A stretch of DNA of 64,000 nucleotides from positions 275,803 to 339,802 of the forward strand of contig QOZQ01000008.1 in the NCBI GenBank assembly GCA_003576695.1, read 5' to 3'. Under the pieces are notes generated by a model, which had not been told where the DNA came from, searched no databases, and was given only the letters and a program-made list of their open reading frames with translations. Made by a program: the position numbers and the translations under genes. The stretch comes from Taklimakanibacter lacteus. Its GTDB lineage: Bacteria > Pseudomonadota > Alphaproteobacteria > Rhizobiales > Aestuariivirgaceae. Below are positions 18,184 through 27,582 of the stretch, one piece after another. Within the stretch, counting starts at the first letter, position 1, and each line of letters begins with the position of its first letter.

Positions 18184-19671
18184 TTGCGCAAGGCCGCTTA
18201 TGCCCCCAACTATGGGGCGAATCTGGGCCATGACGCATTGAAACGCACATCATTCTTCGACAGCGCACGCATCGCGGCGGGCGGCCTCAAGGATTTTGCG
18301 TCGGGCCTCGGCACGCCGAGCCTTCGTCTTGGCGTCACTGGCCTTGCCCGATCCGGCAAGACGGTCTTCATCACCGCCCTCGTCCACGCTTTGCTCAACC
18401 AGACGCGGCTGCCTTTGTTCGATGCGCAGGCGCAAGGGCGGATCACTCGCGCCTATCTCGAGCCCCAGCCCGACGATGACCTGCCGCGTTTCGCCTATGA
18501 GGATCATCTTGCCCGGCTGACCGCCGATGACCGGCAATGGCCGGAGAGCACGCGGCGTCTGAGCCAGCTCAGGCTGACCGTCGACTACACCCCGCAGGGT
18601 TTCATCGCCCGCCGTTTCGGCCGCCATCGCCTCCATGTCGACATCGTCGACTATCCGGGCGAATGGCTGCTCGACCTGCCCCTGCTCGGCCTGTCTTACG
18701 AGCAATGGTCGGCTGAGACGGTGGCGGCGAGCCGCCTCGCTCCCCGCCAGGCCCTGGCGCGCGACTGGCACTCTTTCCTGGCCACGCTCGATCCCCTGGC
18801 ACCGGCTGATGAGCAGCACGCCGTCAAGGCGGCCGAGCTCTTTACATCCTATCTCGCCCGATGCCGCGGCGGCGACGTGTCGCTTTCGGCTCTGCCACCC
18901 GGGCGCTTCCTGATGCCGGGCGATCTTGCCGGCTCTCCGCTCCTCACTTTTGCGCCGCTCGATGTCGCCGCCGATGCCGACCTGCCGCGCGGCTCGCTGG
19001 GAGCGCTGATGGCGCGGCGCTATGACTCCTATGCCGCCAAGGTGGTGAAGCCGTTCTTCTTCGGCCATTTTGCCCGGCTCGACTGCCAGATCGTGCTCGT
19101 CGATGCCCTGACCGCCCTCAATGCCGGCGCCGATGCGATGCGCGATCTGCAGAAGGCGCTGGGCGACGTGCTCCAGGCGTTCCGCCAGGGCTCGAACTCA
19201 TGGGCCTCCGCCATGTTCGGCCGGCGCATCGAGCGCATCGTCTTCGCCGCCGCCAAGGCCGACCTCATCCACCATACGAGCCATGACCGGCTGGAAGCGA
19301 TCCTCGATCTGATCGTCAAGGACGCCGCCGCGCGTGCCGAATATTTTGGCGCCGATATTGATATTGCCGGCCTCGCCGCCATCCGCGCGACGCGCGAGGC
19401 GACGGTGAAGCAGAAGGGTGAGGAGCTCGCCTGCATCGTCGGCATCCCGCAGCAGGGCGAGACGATCGGCGGCCAGGTTTTCAACGGCGAGACCGAAGCG
19501 GCGATCTTCCCCGGCGATCTCCCCGCCGATCCGCAGGAGGCTCTCAGGGGCGGCCTCGAGGGAGCGCTGCATTTCGTGAAATTCCGGCCGCCTTTGACAG
19601 TGGGAAAAAGCTTCCCGCATATTCGCCTTGATCGCACGCTTGAATTCCTGCTGGGAGATCGCTTCCAATGA
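18184..19671 (+). CDS. YcjX-like P-loop GTPase family protein
   Basis: About 495 residues from a TTG at 18184; a second TTG at 18238 (KRTSFFDSAR) is another possible start. The P-loop is LRLGVTGLARSGKTVFITALVHALLN. Further conserved features include DIVDYPGEWLLDLPLL, resembling the dynamin/Ras-like G3 (DxxG-like) region, and IVFAAAKADLIHHTSHDRLEAIL. YcjX proteins pair with the membrane protein YcjF and are stress-inducible in enterobacteria; the biochemical role is not established. The 3' end overlaps the YcjF-type gene by an ATGA, indicating coupling. Confidence 0.87.
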   Translation: MRKAAYAPNYGANLGHDALKRTSFFDSARIAAGGLKDFASGLGTPSLRLGVTGLARSGKTVFITALVHALLNQTRLPLFDAQAQGRITRAYLEPQPDDDLPRFAYEDHLARLTADDRQWPESTRRLSQLRLTVDYTPQGFIARRFGRHRLHVDIVDYPGEWLLDLPLLGLSYEQWSAETVAASRLAPRQALARDWHSFLATLDPLAPADEQHAVKAAELFTSYLARCRGGDVSLSALPPGRFLMPGDLAGSPLLTFAPLDVAADADLPRGSLGALMARRYDSYAAKVVKPFFFGHFARLDCQIVLVDALTALNAGADAMRDLQKALGDVLQAFRQGSNSWASAMFGRRIERIVFAAAKADLIHHTSHDRLEAILDLIVKDAAARAEYFGADIDIAGLAAIRATREATVKQKGEELACIVGIPQQGETIGGQVFNGETEAAIFPGDLPADPQEALRGGLEGALHFVKFRPPLTVGKSFPHIRLDRTLEFLLGDRFQ

Positions 19672-20708
19672 ATGATCACCGCAGACCGCAGGCCTTCCGC
19701 ATCGACCCGGCGCCTCGGCCCGATAAAGTGCGCCGCGCCCCGCGCGCCATCGCCCCGGACAAGATCAAATTCGACCCGGAGCCCCAGGGTCGGGACATCG
19801 TCGTGGTGCCGCCGGCTCCCTTGCCGTCATCACGCAGCCTGCGCTGGGGCTCGCTTCTGGTTTCAGCGCTCTTTGGCCTCTTCGTCCTGTGGGCCGGCCT
19901 GTCCGCCGGCAATCTGATCGAGCAGCTCTTCGCCCGCTCGCAGTATCTCGGCTGGCTCGGCGTCGGCCTCGCCGGGCTCGCCGGCCTCGCCGCGCTCGCC
20001 ATCATCATCCGCGAGATCTGGGGCCTGTTGCGTCTCAACCGCATCGAGCACGTCCAGGCCGATGCGGCGCGCGCCCTCAATCACGACGATGATGCCGCCG
20101 CACGGCGGGTGCTCCTGGCCCTCAGGAACGTCTATGGCGGCCGCCATGATGCCGCCTGGGGACTGAAGTCGCTCGCCGAGCATGAGCGGGACGTGATGGA
20201 CGCGAAGGATCGCATCCGTCTCGCCGACCGCGATCTCGTCAGCGGCTTCGACGAGGAAGCGCACCGCATCATCGCGCGTCGCAGCCGCCGCGTGACCATG
20301 CTGACCGCGGTGACGCCGGCCGCCGCCTTCGACATCCTGTTCGTCGCGGCGCAGAATTTGCGCATGCTGCGCGAGATCGCCACCCTCTATGGCGGCAGGC
20401 CCTCGACGCTCTCGACCTTGCGTCTTGCCCGCATGGTGATTGGCCATCTCGCGGTCACCGGCGGTCTCGCCCTTTCCGACAGCGTCATCCAGCATGTGGT
20501 CGGCAAGGGCCTGATCGGTCGCCTGTCGGCGCGCTTTGGCGAAGGCGCGGTCAATGGTATCCTCACCGCCCGCATCGGCCTTGCCGCGCTCGATGTCTGC
20601 CGGCCCATTCCACAGGATGCCGAAGCCAAGGAGACGCTGGCGAGCCTGGTGCGCGAGCTTGTGAATTTCGGCAGCGAAGGCAAGGAAAATGTCCCCTCCC
20701 CGTCTTGA
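19668..20708 (+). CDS. YcjF-type membrane protein (TIGR01620 / DUF697 region)
   Basis: A 346-residue inner-membrane protein whose ATG overlaps the stop of the YcjX-like gene. An Arg/Pro-rich cytoplasmic N-terminus of about 60 residues is followed by two membrane helices, near residues 63-83 and 88-110. The C-terminal half (VGKGLIGRLSARFGEGAVNGILTARIGLAALDVCRPIP) is the most recognisable YcjF segment. The YcjX/YcjF pairing seen here is standard in proteobacteria. Its 3' end overlaps the start of htpX by 20 nt. Confidence 0.85.
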   Translation: MNDHRRPQAFRIDPAPRPDKVRRAPRAIAPDKIKFDPEPQGRDIVVVPPAPLPSSRSLRWGSLLVSALFGLFVLWAGLSAGNLIEQLFARSQYLGWLGVGLAGLAGLAALAIIIREIWGLLRLNRIEHVQADAARALNHDDDAAARRVLLALRNVYGGRHDAAWGLKSLAEHERDVMDAKDRIRLADRDLVSGFDEEAHRIIARRSRRVTMLTAVTPAAAFDILFVAAQNLRMLREIATLYGGRPSTLSTLRLARMVIGHLAVTGGLALSDSVIQHVVGKGLIGRLSARFGEGAVNGILTARIGLAALDVCRPIPQDAEAKETLASLVRELVNFGSEGKENVPSPS

Positions 20709-21648
20709 TCACGCAGTGAGGCGCAGCCATGACGTGCGCAACGCGCTCCATACGGCGTTCCTGATCGGCGGATCGGCCCTGCTTCTCGCCGTCATCGCCT
20801 GGACGGTCTACGGGCCGACCGGTCTCATCTGGGCCGCGATCTTCGGCGCCGTCGGCCTGTGGATGATGAGCCGCGTCTCGCCCAAGGTGGTGCTCACTCT
20901 CTACAAGGCCCGCCCGCTGTCGCCCGACGAACTGCCTGACGTTCATCGGGTGATGCGCGAGCTGGCGCGGCGCGCCGAGCTTTCTTCCGTCCCGCAGCTC
21001 TATTATGTGCCGAGCAAGCTCCTCAACGCCTTCGCTGTCGGCACGGCCCAGGATTCGGCGATCGCCATCACCGACGGCCTGGTGCGCGCCATGAATATGC
21101 GTCAGCTCGCCGGCATCCTCGCTCATGAGACATCGCATATCCGCTCCGGCGATCTGAAGGTGATGGCGCTCGCCGATGTCTTGACCCGCATCACGAGCTT
21201 CATGGCGATGCTGGGTCTCATCGGCATTCCTGCCCTGTTCGGCGCGGGAATGGACATACCCTGGCTCGGCATCCTGCTGTTGATCTTCGCGCCGACCCTT
21301 GGCGGACTGTTGCAGCTGGGCCTGTCGCGCACGCGCGAATATGATGCCGATCTCGATGGCGCCGCATTGACCGGCGATCCCGCCGGCCTCGCTTCCGCCC
21401 TCGATACGCTCGAACGCCGCCAGGGTCACATCTGGGAAGGCCTGTTTCCGGCCGGGCGCGTGCCGAGCCCGTCCTTGCTGCGCACCCATCCCGCGACCAA
21501 GGATCGGGTTGCGCGCCTGATGGCGCTCACCGGCGACGCCGGGCCTCAGATCGTGGTCAGCACCACGAGGCCCGAGCCCGGCCCTTCCATCGTTCCGCCG
21601 ATCCGCAATCCGCGCATCCACTGGCACCGCATGGGGATATGGTACTGA
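20689..21648 (+). CDS. htpX: HtpX-type membrane zinc metalloprotease (M48)
   Basis: A 319-residue M48 peptidase. Two N-terminal membrane helices (about residues 24-42 and 44-60) precede the catalytic domain. The zinc motif HETSH is at residues 146-150 and the third ligand lies in REYDADLDGA. Another hydrophobic pair follows the zinc motif, as expected for HtpX. The enzyme degrades misfolded membrane proteins with FtsH. The last 60 residues are Pro/Arg-rich. Its start lies inside the YcjF-type gene, so expression is probably coupled. A second HtpX copy elsewhere in the genome is possible. Confidence 0.87.
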   Translation: MSPPRLDHAVRRSHDVRNALHTAFLIGGSALLLAVIAWTVYGPTGLIWAAIFGAVGLWMMSRVSPKVVLTLYKARPLSPDELPDVHRVMRELARRAELSSVPQLYYVPSKLLNAFAVGTAQDSAIAITDGLVRAMNMRQLAGILAHETSHIRSGDLKVMALADVLTRITSFMAMLGLIGIPALFGAGMDIPWLGILLLIFAPTLGGLLQLGLSRTREYDADLDGAALTGDPAGLASALDTLERRQGHIWEGLFPAGRVPSPSLLRTHPATKDRVARLMALTGDAGPQIVVSTTRPEPGPSIVPPIRNPRIHWHRMGIWY

Positions 21649-21693
21649 GTGGTCGGGCTTGACCCGACCATCCAGCCTTGCACAAGATCAAGC

Positions 21694-22869
21694 ATGTTTC
21701 TGACTTTCTTCCATGAGCTCAAGGCTTCCGGTATCCCGGTCACGCTCAAGGAATATCTCACCCTGATGGAAGCGATGGATGCGGGCCTGGCGCGCTTCCA
21801 TGTCGAGGATTTCTATTACCTCGCGCGCACCGCGCTGGTGAAGGACGAGCGCAATCTCGACAGGTTCGATCGCGTCTTCGGCCATGTCTTCAAGGGGCTC
21901 GATGCGCCGGTCGATGCCCTTCTTGCCGAAATACCGGAAGAGTGGCTGCGCAGGCTCACCGAGAAGTTCCTCACCGCGGAGGAGAAGAAGCTCATCGAGT
22001 CGCTCGGCGGCTGGGACAAGATCATGGAGGAACTGAGAAAGCGCCTGGCCGAGCAGAAAGGGCGTCACCAGGGCGGCAGCAAATGGATCGGAACGGCCGG
22101 CACCTCGCCCTTCGGCGCCTATGGCTACAATCCCGAGGGTGTCCGTATCGGCCAGGACAGGAACCGCAACAATTGCGCCGTCAAGGTGTGGGACCGCCGC
22201 GACTACAAGGATCTCGACGACACGATCGAGCTCGGTACCCGCAACATCAAGCTGGCATTGCGCCGCCTGCGCAAATTCGCGCGCGAAGGCGCGCCTGAGG
22301 AGCTTGACCTCGGCGGCACGATCCGCTCGACCGCCAGCAAGGGCTATCTCGATCTGAAACTGGTGCCCGAACGGCGCAACACGGTGAAGGTGCTGCTGTT
22401 CTTCGATGTCGGCGGCTCGATGGATCCCTTCATCCGCCTGTGCGAGGAATTGTTCTCGGCGGCGCGCGCCGAGTTCAAGCACATGGAGTATTTCTACTTC
22501 CACAATTGCCTTTACGAGAAAGTGTGGCGGAGCAATCGCCGGCGCCATGACGAGCCGGTCGAGACCTGGAAGGTGCTGCACACCTATCCCTGCGACTACA
22601 AGGTCATCTTTGTCGGCGATGCCGCCATGAGCCCTTACGAGATCACGCATGCCGGCGGCTCGGTCGAGCATTTCAATGAGGAGCCCGGCCTTCTCTGGCT
22701 CGAGCGCATGACCCATATCTATCCCAAGGTCATCTGGCTCAACCCGACGCCCGAACGCTATTGGACCTACACGGCCTCGACCGATCTCATCAGCCGTCTT
22801 CTGGCCGGCCGCATGTTTCCTTTGACGCTCGAAGGCCTCGACAAGGCCATGCGCGAGCTGACGCGCTAA
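21694..22869 (+). CDS. CoxE-like VWA-domain protein
   Basis: A 391-residue cytoplasmic protein from ATG 21694 (MFLTFFHELK). Family features are GIPVTLKEYLTLMEAM, GRFG-like GTSPFGAYGYNPEGVRIG, and a VWA core with the metal-ion site FFDVGGSMDP, which has DxGxS rather than DxSxS. VWA proteins of this class act with MoxR-type AAA+ ATPases; here the likely ATPase is at 9128-9973, which is unusually far away for this pair. It closes the sixA-YcjX-YcjF-htpX run. Confidence 0.85.
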   Translation: MFLTFFHELKASGIPVTLKEYLTLMEAMDAGLARFHVEDFYYLARTALVKDERNLDRFDRVFGHVFKGLDAPVDALLAEIPEEWLRRLTEKFLTAEEKKLIESLGGWDKIMEELRKRLAEQKGRHQGGSKWIGTAGTSPFGAYGYNPEGVRIGQDRNRNNCAVKVWDRRDYKDLDDTIELGTRNIKLALRRLRKFAREGAPEELDLGGTIRSTASKGYLDLKLVPERRNTVKVLLFFDVGGSMDPFIRLCEELFSAARAEFKHMEYFYFHNCLYEKVWRSNRRRHDEPVETWKVLHTYPCDYKVIFVGDAAMSPYEITHAGGSVEHFNEEPGLLWLERMTHIYPKVIWLNPTPERYWTYTASTDLISRLLAGRMFPLTLEGLDKAMRELTR

Positions 22870-22927
22870 ATCGACGACGGAATGACGGCGGGTTCTCGTC
22901 TTATGGGTATCAACCCAGGAGATCAGA

Positions 22928-23452
22928 ATGCACAACAAGACCAGGCTCATCCTCATCACCGTCGCCCTGTCCACGCTGGGCATCGGCACCCTTGCCACGG
23001 CGGCGCTCGCCGACCGGGGGCACTGGGGTGGCGGATGGGGCGGCCGCCACGGTGGCATGATGCGCGGCTTCATGGAACGCTATGACGCGAACAAGGACGG
23101 CAAGGTGACGCAGCAGGAAGTCGACACCAACCGCACCGACTGGTTCGGCAGGTTCGATGCCGACAAGAACGGAACCATGAACCTCAAGGAGTTCGAGGCT
23201 CTGTGGCTCGAGGCGCACCGCAAGCAGATGGTGCGTGAGTTCCAGCAGCTCGACCCCAATGGCGATGCGAGCGTGACTCTCGATGAATACAAGGAGCCGC
23301 TGTCCCGCATCGTCGCCAACCGCGACCGCAATGGCGATGGCGCCGTCAGCAAGGAGGATCGCCGGGATGGCGGCAAGCGGCGCTGGCGCGACCATGATCG
23401 TGACGACGACAGGGATGATGACGGCGGCGGCAATGGCCCGGAGCAGCAGTAA
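22928..23452 (+). CDS. Secreted EF-hand calcium-binding protein
   Basis: A 174-residue protein with a good SD (AGGAGA) and a signal peptide of about 27 residues ending ATAALA. Four EF-hand loops are visible: DANKDGKVTQQE, DADKNGTMNLKE, DPNGDASVTLDE and DRNGDGAVSKED. A Gly/His/Trp-rich stretch lies between the signal peptide and the first EF hand, and the C-terminus is Asp/Arg-rich. The likely role is calcium binding in the periplasm. No partner is evident from the neighbours. Confidence 0.88.
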   Translation: MHNKTRLILITVALSTLGIGTLATAALADRGHWGGGWGGRHGGMMRGFMERYDANKDGKVTQQEVDTNRTDWFGRFDADKNGTMNLKEFEALWLEAHRKQMVREFQQLDPNGDASVTLDEYKEPLSRIVANRDRNGDGAVSKEDRRDGGKRRWRDHDRDDDRDDDGGGNGPEQQ

Positions 23453-23609
23453 CTGAAGGCGGCCCTCAGGGCTTTGCTCTGCGGGTCTCTCTTTTCTGCC
23501 CGTCCGGCCCGAATTTAACCTTTCCTAACCATAGTCCGTTTCCTGGCAATCAAGTTGCAGGGATTTCCTGCAACTGTGTCTCCTCGGCACAGATCGGGTC
23601 AGGACAGCA

Positions 23610-24836
23610 ATGCAACCACAGCGAGAATTTTCGCTCACCGCAGATTTTGCACGGGGAGAAGGCTCTACGAGCCTCGCTATCCGCGACCTTGCGCCGCCGC
23701 ACCACGGGCATATATCGCTCGTCACCGATCTGGCCGCGCTCGAGCAGCTGTCGGGTGACTGGCACGACCTGCATCAGGCATGCGCCCGACCTGCAGGCGT
23801 TTTCCAGAGTGCTGAATGGTGCATGGCTTGGGCTCGCCGCTATGCGAAGCCTGAGAAAGGCATAGAGCCCTGCATCGTCACCGGCTACCAGGATGGCGTC
23901 CTGATGTTCCTGTGGCCGCTCATGAAAGTGCGCAGCGGCCCCCTCACCATCCTGCGCTGGTTCACCGATCCCTTTGCGCAATATGGCGACATACTGGTTC
24001 GTTCCGGCACGGATGCCCGTCCCTGGTGCCGTAGCGCCATGGAATTCCTGCGCCGGCTCAAGGGCATAGATTGCCTTCGTCTGCGCCATGTGCGGGCCGA
24101 TTCGGCCATTCACCCCTTCCTGGCGGAAAACTTCTACCGTGCCGGCGAGCCCGATGAGGCGCCCTTTCTCGACCTGACGGCCTACCCGACCGAAACAGCC
24201 TACGACCAGCGCTACACGCGCGAGCAGCGCAAGCGCCGCAACAAGATCAGGAAGTCCCTCGAGGCCATGGGGCCGGTCAGCTTCCGCATGTTATCCCCCG
24301 GCAGCGCCATGGATCGCGCCATGGAGCAGGCCGTCGCGCAAAAACGCCAATGGCTTTCGGAACGCGGCCTCTACAGCAAGCCCTTGCTGTGTCCCCTGTT
24401 CGACTCCTTCCTGCGCGATCTCTCGCGCAGCACGGGCGGCGCTTTTTCGCTCGTCATCTCCTGCCTGACGGCGGGCGACCGTCCCATCTCCTGGGAGATC
24501 GGGCTGCGCTGCGGCGGGGCCCATTTCGGTTTCATCACCGCGCATGACACCACCCTCACGGATGCCTCGCCGGCGCGGCTTCACATGGATCTATCCCAGC
24601 GTCAGGCCATTCGGGATGGCATGCAGGTCTTCGACCTGATGATTCCGGGCGATCCCCACAAGCAGTCCTGGAGCAATGGCCGCGTGGCGGTCCATGAGTT
24701 CCACACCCCCTTGTCGATGGCCGGGATGGTCTATGGTCATGGCTATCTCTCCCTGCTGCGGCCGCTCGTCCGGCGCTTTTACCATTCGGCGCCGGCTACG
24801 ATCCGCACCCGCTTCACGCGCTTCTTCTCGGCCTGA
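23610..24836 (+). CDS. CelD/BcsL-like (FemAB-type GNAT) acetyltransferase
   Basis: A 408-residue protein of the double-GNAT class that includes CelD/BcsL, often annotated as acetyltransferases involved in cellulose or exopolysaccharide modification. Typical features are FQSAEWCMAWARRYA, LRWFTDPFAQYGDIL, RYTREQRKRRNKIRKSLEAMGPVSF in the acceptor region, and ISWEIGLRCGGAHFGFITAHD near the catalytic core. There is no signal peptide. No polysaccharide synthase is nearby, so the acceptor is unknown. An AT-rich stretch just upstream (23510-23535) is the probable promoter. Confidence 0.8.
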   Translation: MQPQREFSLTADFARGEGSTSLAIRDLAPPHHGHISLVTDLAALEQLSGDWHDLHQACARPAGVFQSAEWCMAWARRYAKPEKGIEPCIVTGYQDGVLMFLWPLMKVRSGPLTILRWFTDPFAQYGDILVRSGTDARPWCRSAMEFLRRLKGIDCLRLRHVRADSAIHPFLAENFYRAGEPDEAPFLDLTAYPTETAYDQRYTREQRKRRNKIRKSLEAMGPVSFRMLSPGSAMDRAMEQAVAQKRQWLSERGLYSKPLLCPLFDSFLRDLSRSTGGAFSLVISCLTAGDRPISWEIGLRCGGAHFGFITAHDTTLTDASPARLHMDLSQRQAIRDGMQVFDLMIPGDPHKQSWSNGRVAVHEFHTPLSMAGMVYGHGYLSLLRPLVRRFYHSAPATIRTRFTRFFSA

Positions 24837-24921
24837 CTGTCCTTTCGCCGCACCGTAATAGGCTGGCACTGCCGCAATAGGCGTGACAGACTGTCAACGG
24901 AAGCCCAGCAAGACAGTTGAC

Positions 24922-26985
24922 ATGCCAGCCACCACCCTCATCCGCGCCAACGATCCCCTCCTCCAGCCTTACACAATCAAGCATCTGACACTCCGCAACC
25001 GGATCATGTCGACGGCGCATGAGCCGAACTACCACGAAGACGGCATGCCGAAGGACCGCTATCGGCTCTATCATGTCGAGAAGGCCAAAGGCGGCATCGC
25101 TTTGACCATGACCGCCGGTTCCGCCGTCGTCTCGCGCGATTCACCGCCCGCTTTCGGCAACCTCCTCGCTTACAAGGACGAGATCGTGCCCTGGCTGCGC
25201 AAGCTGGCCGATGAGTGCCATGAGCATGGCGCTGCCGTGATGATCCAGCTCACCCATCTCGGGCGCCGCACCAACTGGAACAAGGGGGACTGGCTCCCGA
25301 TCCTCTCCCCCTCGCCGGTGCGCGAGCCGGCGCATCGCGCCTTTCCCAAGGAGATGGAGGATTGGGATTTTGACCGCATCATCGCCGACTACGCGGCAGC
25401 CGCCCAGCGCATGAAGGCGGCCGGCCTCGATGGCTTCGAGTTCGAATGCTACGGCCATCTGATGGATGCCTTCTGGTCGCCGGCGACCAACCTGCGCACC
25501 GACGACTACAATGGCTCGATCGACAACCGGCTGCGCTTCACCATGCGGGTGCTCGAGGCGGTGCGCAAGGCGGTGGGGCCGGATTTCATCGTCGGCTGCC
25601 GCCTAGTGGCGGATGAGGATTGGGACAAGGGGCTCTCCAAGCAGGAGGGCCTCGAGATCTGCCACAAGCTCAAGAATTCCGGCCTCGTCGATTTCCTCAA
25701 CATCATCCGCGGCCATATCGAGCACGATGCCCCGCTTGCCCGGGTCATTCCGGTCATGGGCATGCAGGCTTCGCCGCATCTCAATTTTGCCGGCGAAGTG
25801 CGCGCCCTCACCCGCTTCCCGGTCTTCCATGCGGCACGCATCAACGACGTGGCGACGGCGCGTCATGCGGTCGCCGAAGGCAAGCTCGACATGGTCGGCA
25901 TGACGCGCGCCCATATCGCCGATCCTCATATCGTCAAAAAGATCGCCGAGGGGCGCGAAAGCGAGATTCGCCCTTGCGTCGGCGCCACCTATTGCCTCGA
26001 TCGCCTCTATGAAGGCTACGACACGCTGTGCATCCACAATCCGGCGACCGGCCGCGAAGCCTCGCTGCCGCAGGTAGTCACCCGCACGACGGGCAAGCGC
26101 CGGAAGATCGCCATCATCGGCGCCGGTCCCGCCGGCCTCGAAGCGGCACGCGTCTCGGGCGAGCGCGGCCATGAGGTGATCCTGTTCGAGGCGTCGGGCA
26201 ATCCCGGCGGTCAGATCCGGCTGGCAAGCCAGGCCAGGCGCCGGCGCGAGCTCATCGGCATTGCCGACTGGCGCGCCGAGCAGTGCGAGCGGCTCGGCGT
26301 CAGCGTGAAGTACAACCATTTCGTCGAGGCGGCGGATGTAAGATCGCTCGACGCCGACATCGTCATTGTCGCGACCGGCGGCCTGCCGCAGAACATGGCG
26401 ATCGAGGAAGGCGCCGATCTCGCCGTATCGAGCTGGGATATACTGTCCGGCGATGTGAAACCGGCCGAGGACGTCCTGGTCTTTGACGACAATGGCGCGC
26501 ATCCCGGCATGGCGGCGGCCGAACTCATCGCCGAGACGGGCTCGACCCTCGAGATCGCGAGTCCTGAACGCATCTTTGCCGCGGAAATCGGCGGGCTCAA
26601 TCTGGTGCCCTATATGCAGGCCTTCACCCGGCGCAACGTGCGGATCACCACCATGACCCGGGTGCGCACGCTCAAGCGTCAGGGCAACAAGATCCTCGCC
26701 ACCTTGTGGAACACCTATGGCGAGGCAGACTATTCCACCCGGCTGGTCGATCAGGTCGTCATCGAGAACGGAACATCGCCTCTTGCCGATCTCTATTTCG
26801 ACCTCAAGGAAGAATCGAGCAACCGCGGCGAGCTCGATCATGAAGCCTTTGTCGTCGCCCGGCCGCAGGCGATACGCACCAATCCCTCGGGCAAGTTTCA
26901 GCTCTTTCGCATCGGCGACGCCGTCGCTTCGCGCAATATTCACGCGGCAATCTATGACGCGCTGAGGTTATGCAGGGTTTTCTGA
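24922..26985 (+). CDS. NADH:flavin / Fe-S oxidoreductase of the TMADH/FadH family (N-methyl demethylase-like)
   Basis: A 687-residue enzyme from ATG 24922. The N-terminal TIM barrel is old-yellow-enzyme-like (PLLQPYTIKHLTLRNRI, then QLTHLGRR). It is followed by a cysteine cluster (PCVGATYC ... LCIHNPATGRE) and then FAD/NAD domains with AIIGAGPAGLEAARVSGERGH. The architecture is that of trimethylamine dehydrogenase, dienoyl-CoA reductase and the DgcA/N-methylproline demethylase group. The CIHNPATGRE motif suggests the methylated-amine branch, such as dimethylglycine or methylproline. The second cysteine of the usual four is alanine, so the cluster may be altered. No partner gene is adjacent. 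Confidence 0.82.
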   Translation: MPATTLIRANDPLLQPYTIKHLTLRNRIMSTAHEPNYHEDGMPKDRYRLYHVEKAKGGIALTMTAGSAVVSRDSPPAFGNLLAYKDEIVPWLRKLADECHEHGAAVMIQLTHLGRRTNWNKGDWLPILSPSPVREPAHRAFPKEMEDWDFDRIIADYAAAAQRMKAAGLDGFEFECYGHLMDAFWSPATNLRTDDYNGSIDNRLRFTMRVLEAVRKAVGPDFIVGCRLVADEDWDKGLSKQEGLEICHKLKNSGLVDFLNIIRGHIEHDAPLARVIPVMGMQASPHLNFAGEVRALTRFPVFHAARINDVATARHAVAEGKLDMVGMTRAHIADPHIVKKIAEGRESEIRPCVGATYCLDRLYEGYDTLCIHNPATGREASLPQVVTRTTGKRRKIAIIGAGPAGLEAARVSGERGHEVILFEASGNPGGQIRLASQARRRRELIGIADWRAEQCERLGVSVKYNHFVEAADVRSLDADIVIVATGGLPQNMAIEEGADLAVSSWDILSGDVKPAEDVLVFDDNGAHPGMAAAELIAETGSTLEIASPERIFAAEIGGLNLVPYMQAFTRRNVRITTMTRVRTLKRQGNKILATLWNTYGEADYSTRLVDQVVIENGTSPLADLYFDLKEESSNRGELDHEAFVVARPQAIRTNPSGKFQLFRIGDAVASRNIHAAIYDALRLCRVF

Positions 26986-27252
26986 GATATACGACCGACG
27001 TTTCCTTGTGTTGATTGCGACACTGCGTCAGATGTCCCGGCGTCACGGTTCCCCTGCATCCTTAATCGATCCCTAAATGCGCCGACTGATGTCTGCGCAG
27101 TGGTAAAGATGCTATTAAGGCTAAACCTGTGCTCCCATGTTGGTGGGCGCGATAGGAAAAATTCGAACAATTCTTTTAATTCCTGGATCAGACGCCGCTT
27201 TTAGGTTGCCGTCTACTCGATCTTCGCTTTTTTGTTCAGGGACGGCTTCGAA

Positions 27253-27579
27253 ATGTCACGCAGGATATTGGGCAGCATCGTCATCGCTCTCCAGGCGGCC
27301 ATCGCAACAACCTTCATGGGCACGGCGCCCGCCCGGGCTGAATCGCTCGAGACCTATTACAAGGTCCTTATCGCGGTGCGCAAATGCGAGCTCTCTGTCG
27401 ATGAAGTTCAGCTGAGCAAGCTGCAGGACATCATCGAGACCCGCGTCACCAACACGGACGCCTCTTCCGATACGATCAACGACATCTTCGACAACATCGC
27501 CGCCGATATCGGCGATGACACGCCCGCTTTCTGCACTGCCTACACCGACACGGCACTCTCCGTTCTGGAAAACCTCTGA
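27253..27579 (+). CDS. Small secreted protein with two cysteines
   Basis: A 108-residue protein from ATG 27253 (MSRRILGSIVIALQ) with a signal peptide cleaved near ARA before ESLETYYK. The mature part is helical and acidic, with Cys in VRKCELSVDE and PAFCTAY that could form a disulfide. It ends 3 nt before the start of the TadG-like gene, so the two are probably one operon. The family is not recognised. The 267 bp upstream (26986-27252) contain no gene; they are AT-richer and presumably hold the promoter. Confidence 0.7.
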   Translation: MSRRILGSIVIALQAAIATTFMGTAPARAESLETYYKVLIAVRKCELSVDEVQLSKLQDIIETRVTNTDASSDTINDIFDNIAADIGDDTPAFCTAYTDTALSVLENL

Positions 27580-27582
27580 TCC

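Noticed and set aside
21688..23073. 461-codon ORF antisense to the VWA protein gene
   Set aside because: It spans two real genes on the other strand and has no recognisable domain.
23516..23533. TTAACCTTTCCTAACCAT as a CtrA site upstream of the CelD-like gene
   Set aside because: Spacing and second half do not match TTAA-N7-TTAA.
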